From Xanthomonas translucens pv. cerealis (GTDB lineage: Bacteria > Pseudomonadota > Gammaproteobacteria > Xanthomonadales > Xanthomonadaceae), in assembly GCF_006838285.1 (NCBI RefSeq), contig NZ_CP038228.1, positions 3,224,001 through 3,288,000 of the forward strand: DNA of 64,000 nucleotides, given 5' to 3'. Position 1 is the stretch's first letter; each line of letters begins with the position of its first letter. Of this stretch, positions 56,640 to 64,000 are shown in pieces. The position numbers and the translations under genes were made by a program. The notes below the pieces were generated by a model. That model worked only from the letters and a program-made list of their open reading frames with translations, was not told the origin of the DNA and searched no databases.

Positions 56640-56756
56640 GGGGTACGCTCAGCCAAAGTGACGGGGTGGACGCGCCGCCATCGCGGCGGGCGCGTCCGAA
56701 CCTTCATCCGCAGCGGGGCAGCCGCATCGCTGCGGCCGTCCGCCGGTGCTACTGGA

Positions 56757-57071
<315 letters not shown>

Positions 57072-57134
57072 CTAAAGTTGCTTGAGGATGGTGAATCGAA
57101 CGAAGGGTTGCGTAAAACGCGTGAAACAGAAACG

Positions 57135-57929
57135 TCAGTGGCTGTCTTCCGCCAGGCTCAGATACACGATGGACAGCATCATGAAGATGAAAGCCTGCAA
57201 CGGAATCACCAGCAGGTGGAACAGCATCCAGCCGAAGCCGAACGCGCCGCCGGCCAGGGCGCCGAAGATGCCGGCACCGCCCAGCACCCAGATCAGCAGG
57301 AACACGATCTCGCCGCCGAACATGTTGCCGAACAGTCGCATCGCCAGCGAGATCGGCTTGCTCACCCACTCGACGATATTGAGGATCAGGTTGAACGGCA
57401 GCATCCACTTGCCAAACGGGGCGGTCAGGAATTCCTTGGTCATCCCGCCCACGCCCTTGGAGCGCAGCGAGAAGAAGATCATCAGGAAGAACACGCTGAT
57501 CGACATGCCCAGGGTGGCATTGACGTCGGCGGTGGGCACCGGCTTCCAGTAGTGCACGCCGGCCATTTCAAGCGGCCTGGCGATGAAGTCCGCCGGGACC
57601 ATCTTGATGAGGTTCATCATCAGGATCCAGAAGAACAGGGTGATCGCGATCGGGGTCACCAGCTTGCTGGTGCCGTGGTAGGTGTCCTTGACTTGGCGGT
57701 CGACGAACTCCAGCAGGATCTCCACGAACGCCTGCCACTTGCCCGGCACGCCGGCGGTGGCCTTGCGCGTGGCGATCCAGAAGCCGAACACCATCAGCAG
57801 GCCGGACAGCACCGACATGACCAGGGTATCGACGTGCACCTGCCAGAACCCGCCTTCCTGCACCTGGAAGGTGAGGTTCTGCAAGTGGTGCTGGATGTAG
57901 GAGGTAGGGGTTGCTTCCTCGCCCGCCAT
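57135..57929 (-). CDS. atpB: F1F0 ATP synthase a subunit
   Basis: 264-residue stator channel protein with about five membrane helices. The essential Arg is in SLAMRLFGNMFGGEIVF; KMVPADFIARPLEMAGVHYW and PLQAFIFMMLSIVYLSLAEDSH are characteristic of the family's C-terminal and loop regions. Located 78 bp before atpE and 27 bp after atpI. Confidence 0.95.
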   Translation of the reverse strand: MAGEEATPTSYIQHHLQNLTFQVQEGGFWQVHVDTLVMSVLSGLLMVFGFWIATRKATAGVPGKWQAFVEILLEFVDRQVKDTYHGTSKLVTPIAITLFFWILMMNLIKMVPADFIARPLEMAGVHYWKPVPTADVNATLGMSISVFFLMIFFSLRSKGVGGMTKEFLTAPFGKWMLPFNLILNIVEWVSKPISLAMRLFGNMFGGEIVFLLIWVLGGAGIFGALAGGAFGFGWMLFHLLVIPLQAFIFMMLSIVYLSLAEDSH

Positions 57930-57956
57930 GAGTCCTGAGCCTTTATCGTGATTCGA

Positions 57957-58322
57957 TCAACGTCTGGCCAGCGCCAGAACCTGGAACATCAGCCCGACGG
58001 CGATACCCGCCAACAGGGCCAGAGGAGGCAACCGCCACCAGGCAAAGCCCAGCGCCAGCACCGCGAATATCAACACCCACTTCAGCACCATGGCCACGAT
58101 CAACCGCGCCATCGCCGCACCTGCCGCCTGCACGCCGCCGCTCAACGCGGTGCGTGCCGCCAGCCATCCTCCCACCACCGTCGCCAGCCCGGTTGCGGCG
58201 GCGCCCATGGCGTACTTCGGCCCCAGCAGCAGGAACGCCAGGGAAACCACGGCCACCGCCAGCAGCGGGTAAATCGCTGCGCGCAGCATCAGCCGCCGAC
58301 CCGCATCAACGGAGTTCAGCAC
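57957..58322 (-). CDS. atpI: ATP synthase assembly protein AtpI
   Basis: 121-residue membrane protein with four hydrophobic segments, first gene of the atp operon. AtpI helps c-ring assembly and may carry magnesium, but is not part of the final enzyme. The pattern ALLLGPKYAMGAAATGLATVVGGWLAARTAL and VLALGFAWWRLPPLALLAGIAVGLMFQVLA fits the short gammaproteobacterial type. The strong promoter at 58382-58411 gives a leader of about 53 bases. Confidence 0.87.
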   Translation of the reverse strand: MLNSVDAGRRLMLRAAIYPLLAVAVVSLAFLLLGPKYAMGAAATGLATVVGGWLAARTALSGGVQAAGAAMARLIVAMVLKWVLIFAVLALGFAWWRLPPLALLAGIAVGLMFQVLALARR

Positions 58323-58381
58323 AGAAAATCCTGCAGTTGGTGGTGGATTTGAGGACGTCTTAGCGTCCGTCTAGCCGCGGA

Positions 58382-58411
58382 ATTATAGCAATGGGACAAT
58401 TTGCGAGACAA
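58382..58411 (-). promoter_or_regulatory. Promoter of the atp operon
   Basis: Minus strand: -35 TTGTCT (58406-58411), 18-base spacer, and TGCTATAAT, a perfect -10 with the extended TGn motif (58382-58390). It is 60 bp before the atpI start. Confidence 0.83.
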
Positions 58412-58459
58412 CCGGCAACGGTTGCGGCCGTCCCCCTGATCGACCCAAGCCGCCAACGA

Positions 58460-58626
58460 TACCACGTCGCGGACCCGCACCGCGGCCTGGATTGATGCAT
58501 CGCACCAGAGATTTGCGTGGGAACTTTTCACCTCGCCTCCGGTCCGATCATGCAGGGACTGCGCCCATCCTCGTCGATTTGCAGCGCGGACCCATGGAGC
58601 CCCGGGCGACCGGGGCTCTTCTTTTT
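58460..58626 (+). ncRNA. Candidate small RNA between atpI and the outer-membrane protein gene
   Basis: No coding frame is supported in 58323-58759, yet a strong plus-strand terminator ends at 58626. Something must be transcribed toward it. Promoter and 5' end cannot be set; 58460 is a nominal limit. Inside lie several GGA motifs and possible stems (for example GCAGGGACTGCGC near 58551-58563). No known RNA family was recognised. Confidence 0.3.
58597..58626 (+). terminator. Intrinsic terminator with no gene upstream
   Basis: Nine-pair stem GAGCCCCGG/CCGGGGCTC (58597-58605, 58610-58618) with GCGA loop followed by TTCTTTTT. On the plus strand the only genes near it read away (atpI) or begin after it (58760). 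Confidence 0.85.
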
Positions 58627-58759
58627 GCCTGAGATTCCGTGACCGACGCCACCTCCATACCTTCACGGATGGTGGACACGGTTTTAAGGATAGTTGCGGC
58701 ACGTGGTGGCGCTCGCCACCCCGGCGCACCCATCCCCAGATGACGGAGCTCTACCCCCT

Positions 58760-59587
58760 ATGAAACACTTGCTTGCCCTGGTGTTGCCGTGCGCGCTCGC
58801 CGCTGCCTACGCCCTTCCCGCCCACGCCGAAGACGGCGACGACCGCTTCACCCTCCGCCTCGGCGCGATGAACGTAGACAACGACAACACCCTGCGCGGC
58901 AACACCACCATCGACGGCAACGCGATCTCCGGCTCGCAGGACTTCGGCTTCGGCGGCAAGGAATGGGAGCCGCGCGTGGACGGCATATTCCGCATCAGCA
59001 CCCGCCAGCGCCTGATCTTCGACTACTTCAAGTACGACAGGGATCGCCGCGAGCAACTGGGCGAGGACGTCAGCTACGACGGCGTCACCGTGCCGAGCGG
59101 CAGCTTCGTCAAGGGCGAGCTGAAGTACCAGGTCGCCAGCCTGGTATACGACTACTCGGTGATCGACACCCAGCAGTTCAGCCTGGGCCTGCAGCTCGGC
59201 GCCGAATGGGCCAAGGTCCAGGCCAATGCCTACGCCGACCTGGGCGACCTGTATTCGGGCACATTCATCGACGAGAGCAAGGACGGCGCCGCGCCGGTGG
59301 TCGGCGTACGCTTCACTGCCCGGCCCAGCGAGCATTGGCTGTTCAACGTGCAGGGCCAGTACCTCAACACCAAGTGGGGCGATTTCGGCAAATACGACGG
59401 CGATCTGAGCCGCGCCAATGCCATCGTCGAGTACCGTTTCACCAGGAACTTCGGCATCTTCGCCGGCTACGACTGGTTCAAGCTGGACGTGGACCGCAAG
59501 ACCGACTCCAACATCGACTCGCTGACCACCGTCGGCCTGAAGCAGGAGTTCAAGGGTCCGGTGGCCGGTGTGACCTTCGCGTTCTGA
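58760..59587 (+). CDS. Outer-membrane beta-barrel protein
   Basis: 275 residues. A signal peptide (HLLALVLPCALAAAYALPAHA) is followed by alternating amphipathic strands and a final Phe-ending strand GPVAGVTFAF, typical of an eight-stranded or similar barrel. Repeated strand patterns include FTLRLGAMNVDND, RLIFDYFKYDRD, SLVYDYSVIDTQQFSLGLQLGAEW and FGIFAGYDWFKLDVD. The pattern resembles OmpW/OmpX-like or OMP_b-brl proteins, but no exact family is recognised. The ATG at 58760 is chosen because it alone gives the signal peptide. Function unknown; convergent with lpdA. Confidence 0.82.
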   Translation: MKHLLALVLPCALAAAYALPAHAEDGDDRFTLRLGAMNVDNDNTLRGNTTIDGNAISGSQDFGFGGKEWEPRVDGIFRISTRQRLIFDYFKYDRDRREQLGEDVSYDGVTVPSGSFVKGELKYQVASLVYDYSVIDTQQFSLGLQLGAEWAKVQANAYADLGDLYSGTFIDESKDGAAPVVGVRFTARPSEHWLFNVQGQYLNTKWGDFGKYDGDLSRANAIVEYRFTRNFGIFAGYDWFKLDVDRKTDSNIDSLTTVGLKQEFKGPVAGVTFAF

Positions 59588-59593
59588 TTCCTT

Positions 59594-59623
59594 CGGGACT
59601 CGGGACTCGGGACTCGGGACTCG
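59594..59623. repeat. Tandem GGGACTC repeat after the outer-membrane protein gene
   Basis: Four perfect copies of GGGACTC, six bases after the stop codon. Same family as the atp-spacer heptamers. Confidence 0.9.
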
Positions 59624-59686
59624 CAAGAAGTTTTATGCAGGACCCTGCGGCGATGCGGGGTTTTGTCGTTGTGGCGCTGTAGAAAC

Positions 59687-59716
59687 GCAAAACCCCGGCA
59701 CGGGCCGGGGTTTTGC
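59687..59716. terminator. Bidirectional terminator between the OMP gene and lpdA
   Basis: Thirteen-pair stem GCAAAACCCCGGC/GCCGGGGTTTTGC with a four-base loop; T-runs arise on both strands from the A/T part of the stem. A weaker CCCTGC/GCGGGG stem with TTTT lies at 59643-59664. Confidence 0.88.
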
Positions 59717-59735
59717 GCTGCGAACAGGCCTGCGC

Positions 59736-61541
<1,806 letters not shown>

Positions 61542-61672
61542 GCAGCTTCTCCTGTGGCCCGGCCGGCGCGCCGGCGGGCGATTGCAGTTCTACGGCGGCG
61601 CCGCGATGGACGCGGCGCACGCAGGTGGGGGAAACACGGGCCGCGCCGGGCGCGGCGCCGTTGCGGCAGGAC

Positions 61673-63442
61673 TTACAGCAGCACGCGGCGCATGTCCGCC
61701 AGCACCTGGCTCAGGTAGGTGGTGAAGCGCGCCGCCGCGGCGCCGTCGATGACCCGGTGGTCGTAGCTCAGCGACAACGGCAGCATCAACTTCGGCGCGA
61801 ATTCCTTGCCGTTCCAGACCGGCTGGATCGCCGCCTTGGACACGCCCAGGATCGCCACTTCCGGTGCATTGACGATCGGCGTGAACGCGGTGCCGCCGAT
61901 GCCGCCGAGCGAACTGATCGAGAAGCAGCCGCCGCTCATCTCGGCCGGGCCGAGCTTGCCGTCGCGCGCCTTCTTGGCCAGCTCGCCGCTATCGCGCGCC
62001 AGCTCGACCACGCCCTTCTTGTCCACGTCGCGGATCACCGGCACCACCAGCCCGTTCGGGGTGTCGGCGGCGAACCCGATGTGGAAGTACTTCTTCAGGG
62101 TCAGGTTCTCGCCAGCCGCATCCAGCGAGGCGTTGAAGTCGGGGAACTGCTTCAGCGCCGCGGCGCTGGCCTTGAGCAGGAAGGCGAGCATGGTCAGCTT
62201 GATGCCGGCCTTTTCGTTTTCCTTGTTCAGCGCCACGCGCAGCGCTTCCAGGTCGGTGATGTCGGCCTGTTCGAACTGGGTGACGTGCGGGATCATCGCC
62301 CAGTTGCGCGCCAGGTTGGCGCCGGAGATCTTCTTGATCCGCGACAGCGGCTTGACCTCGACCTCGCCAAACTTGGCGAAATCGACTTTCGGCCACGGCA
62401 GCAGGCTCAGGCCCTTGCCGCCGCCGGCCGAGCTTGCGCCACCGGCCGCTGCGGCCGGCACGCCGCCGGCCAACGCGGCCTTGACGTAGCGCTGCACGTC
62501 GTCCTTGGTGATGCGCCCGCCCTGCTCGGTGCCGCTGACCTGGAACAGGTCAACGCCCAGTTCACGGGCGAACACGCGCACCGCCGGGCTGGCGTAGGGC
62601 ACTTTCTGCGGCAGCACGCTGTCGGCGTTGAACTCCACCGGCGGGCTGCTCGGGGTGCCGGCCGACGGCGCGGCCGCGCCCGCCTTGGCCGGCGCCGAGC
62701 CTTGCACCTGGGCGATCTCGCGCTGCGCGAGCTTGTCCGGCGCGGCCGAGGCCGGCACCGGCTCCACCCCGCCGCCGGTTTCGGCGCTGGGCTGGATCGC
62801 GCCTGCCGCCGGCGCGTCGGCGCTGGCGCCGGCCACTTCGATCAGCGCCACGACCTTGCCTTCGGACAGGCTGTCACCGACCTTGACCTTCAGTTCCTTG
62901 ACCACGCCGGCCACCGACGAAGGCACTTCCATCGTCGCCTTGTCCGATTCCAGGGTGACCAGGCTCTGGTCCTTGGCCACGGTATCGCCGACAGCGACCA
63001 GCACCTCGATCACCGGCACGTCGCTGTAGTCGCCGATGTCCGGCACGCGCGCCTCGACGATGCCGGCGCCGCCCGCGGCCGCCGCCGGCTTGCTCGCCTG
63101 CTGCGCGGCCGGCGCCGGCTGGGGCGGTTCCTGCCTGGCCGGCGCTGGCGCGGCCTTGGCCGCTGCTGGGGCCGCTGCCGGCGCGGCGCTGGCGCCGTCC
63201 TCGGCCACTTCGATCAAGGCCACCAGCTTGCCTTCGGACAGGCTGTCGCCGATCTTGACCTTCAACTCCTTGACCACGCCGGCGAACGGCGACGGCACTT
63301 CCATCGTCGCCTTGTCCGACTCGAGGGTGACCAGGCTCTGGTCCTTCTTCACCGTGTCGCCGACCGCCACCAGCACTTCGATTACCGGGACGTCGCTGTA
63401 GTCACCGATATCGGGGACAAGTGCTTCCTTGATTTCGGCCAT
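61673..63442 (-). CDS. aceF: Pyruvate dehydrogenase E2, dihydrolipoamide acetyltransferase
   Basis: 589-residue core of the pyruvate dehydrogenase complex. Two lipoyl domains carry ESDKATMEVP (K44 and near residue 167), joined by Ala/Pro linkers. The peripheral subunit-binding domain has YASPAVRVFARELGVDLFQVSGTEQGGRITKDDVQ, and the catalytic domain ends in LSLSYDHRVIDGAAAARF with the His/Asp pair. Start [19 protein letters not shown] is the lipoyl-domain N-terminus. The E1 gene (aceE) is not next to it: the upstream neighbour is a divergent membrane protein gene. Confidence 0.95.
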   Translation of the reverse strand: MAEIKEALVPDIGDYSDVPVIEVLVAVGDTVKKDQSLVTLESDKATMEVPSPFAGVVKELKVKIGDSLSEGKLVALIEVAEDGASAAPAAAPAAAKAAPAPARQEPPQPAPAAQQASKPAAAAGGAGIVEARVPDIGDYSDVPVIEVLVAVGDTVAKDQSLVTLESDKATMEVPSSVAGVVKELKVKVGDSLSEGKVVALIEVAGASADAPAAGAIQPSAETGGGVEPVPASAAPDKLAQREIAQVQGSAPAKAGAAAPSAGTPSSPPVEFNADSVLPQKVPYASPAVRVFARELGVDLFQVSGTEQGGRITKDDVQRYVKAALAGGVPAAAAGGASSAGGGKGLSLLPWPKVDFAKFGEVEVKPLSRIKKISGANLARNWAMIPHVTQFEQADITDLEALRVALNKENEKAGIKLTMLAFLLKASAAALKQFPDFNASLDAAGENLTLKKYFHIGFAADTPNGLVVPVIRDVDKKGVVELARDSGELAKKARDGKLGPAEMSGGCFSISSLGGIGGTAFTPIVNAPEVAILGVSKAAIQPVWNGKEFAPKLMLPLSLSYDHRVIDGAAAARFTTYLSQVLADMRRVLL

Positions 63443-63686
63443 GCGGGCAACTCCGGCAACTAATGAGGGGGAAACCCCTATTGTGGCGGCCCGCAGCCGC
63501 AGCGCCAACCTTTGCCTGGCAAAAAACCCCGCAGCGGCCGCGCGGCGGCGCCAGGAAGCGCCGGGATGGGCGTGCGCGACGGACTGTACGCCGGCGCATT
63601 GTCCGGCCGCCCGCGTGGCGGCCGCCGGCGCGCGGCCTTCACGGGCGGGCGCCTAGGATGCGCCGCACCCCGACCGGAGTGCCGCC

Positions 63687-64000
63687 ATGCGTGCGTTCGT
63701 GCTGTTGATGTCGCTGGCGATGCCGCTGGTCGCCTGGTTTGCGCGGCGCGGCGCGTTCGGCCCGAGCAACGGCGCGATCTCCGACCGCTACCCGACCCTG
63801 ATCGTCGCCGCCGGCTACGCCTTCGCGATCTGGGGGCCGATCTTCCTGCTCGACCTGGCCTTCGCTGCATGGCAGCTGTCGCCGCGGCGCCGGTGCGACA
63901 GCGCGCTGAAGCGGGTGCGGCTGCCGGCGGCGCTGGGCTTCGGCCTCACCGCGCTGTGGATGCCGGTGTTCTCGCAGCAGCATTTCCTGCTGGCGCTGGC
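63687..64000 (+). CDS. Membrane protein resembling TspO/tryptophan-rich sensory proteins, 3' end outside window
   Basis: The first 104 codons of a membrane protein read from ATG at 63687 to the window edge without a stop. Hydrophobic segments are FVLLMSLAMPLVAWFA, TLIVAAGYAFAIWGPIFLLDLAFAAW and ALGFGLTALWMPVF. The GAISDRYPTLIVAAGYAFAIWGPIF stretch resembles the Ser-Asp-Arg-Tyr-Pro...WxPIF region of proteins annotated as TspO/MBR-like. Partial, so the family is tentative. Divergent from aceF across 244 bp with no other visible feature than GC-rich hairpins. Confidence 0.65.
   Translation, partial: MRAFVLLMSLAMPLVAWFARRGAFGPSNGAISDRYPTLIVAAGYAFAIWGPIFLLDLAFAAWQLSPRRRCDSALKRVRLPAALGFGLTALWMPVFSQQHFLLAL

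Overview
The window reads as a stretch of a Xanthomonas chromosome. It is GC-rich throughout, its genes are long and tightly packed, and several loci have the arrangement typical of the genus: an O-antigen cluster ending at metB, a copLAB copper operon, lpdA/aceF encoding lipoyl-domain E3 and E2 proteins, and many GGAGCGGCTTCAGCCGC-type palindromes between genes. Recognition is by protein family and layout; no database search was possible, so the species is left open.

Layout. 1-8596 is one end of an O-antigen (LPS) locus on the minus strand: ABC transporter wzm/wzt, a methyltransferase with a WbdD-like layout and two large two-domain glycosyltransferases, all overlapping or closely spaced and running out of metB. 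8598-11238 holds metB and cystathionine beta-synthase (transsulfuration). 11439-16370 has a YdcH protein, an OmpA/DUF4398 pair, pilU and two tyrosine-degradation genes. 16475-21292 has a DEAD-box helicase with its own promoter and leader, queD, a phasin with palindromic operators, bioD, free methionine-R-sulfoxide reductase and a TfoX-like gene. 21318-23514 is a cobalamin riboswitch plus the TonB receptor btuB. 23597-34403 has housekeeping and accessory genes (gph, a LysR/oxidoreductase pair, a metallo-beta-lactamase fold protein, dinB, fabAB, an Ala-rich orphan, oligopeptidase A, a cysteine synthase/desulfhydrase-like enzyme).

34525-41335 is a copper island: cueR, P-type ATPase and CopZ-like chaperone on minus, copL-copA-copB on plus, with two CueR-type dyads between them. 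41533-58322 keeps the ancestral gammaproteobacterial order atpIBEFHAGDC-glmU-glmS, but interrupted. Between glmU and glmS sit a secreted beta-helix protein and the wreck of a sigma-54-controlled efflux/two-component operon; between atpC and glmU sit gtrA and a secreted chorismate mutase. Four spacers of the atp operon carry heptamer-type GGGAxTC/GGGGACC repeats, three of them as inverted pairs. A 31-bp piece of one is repeated exactly, in frame, inside copB. 58323-64000 has the atp promoter, a terminator with no visible gene upstream, an outer-membrane protein, lpdA, aceF and the start of a membrane protein.

The most unusual points are the fossil sigma-54 operon whose promoter and operator array remain intact, the repeat hairpins inside the ATP synthase operon and the copB copy, the WbdD-like chain terminator candidate, and the phasin operator pair.
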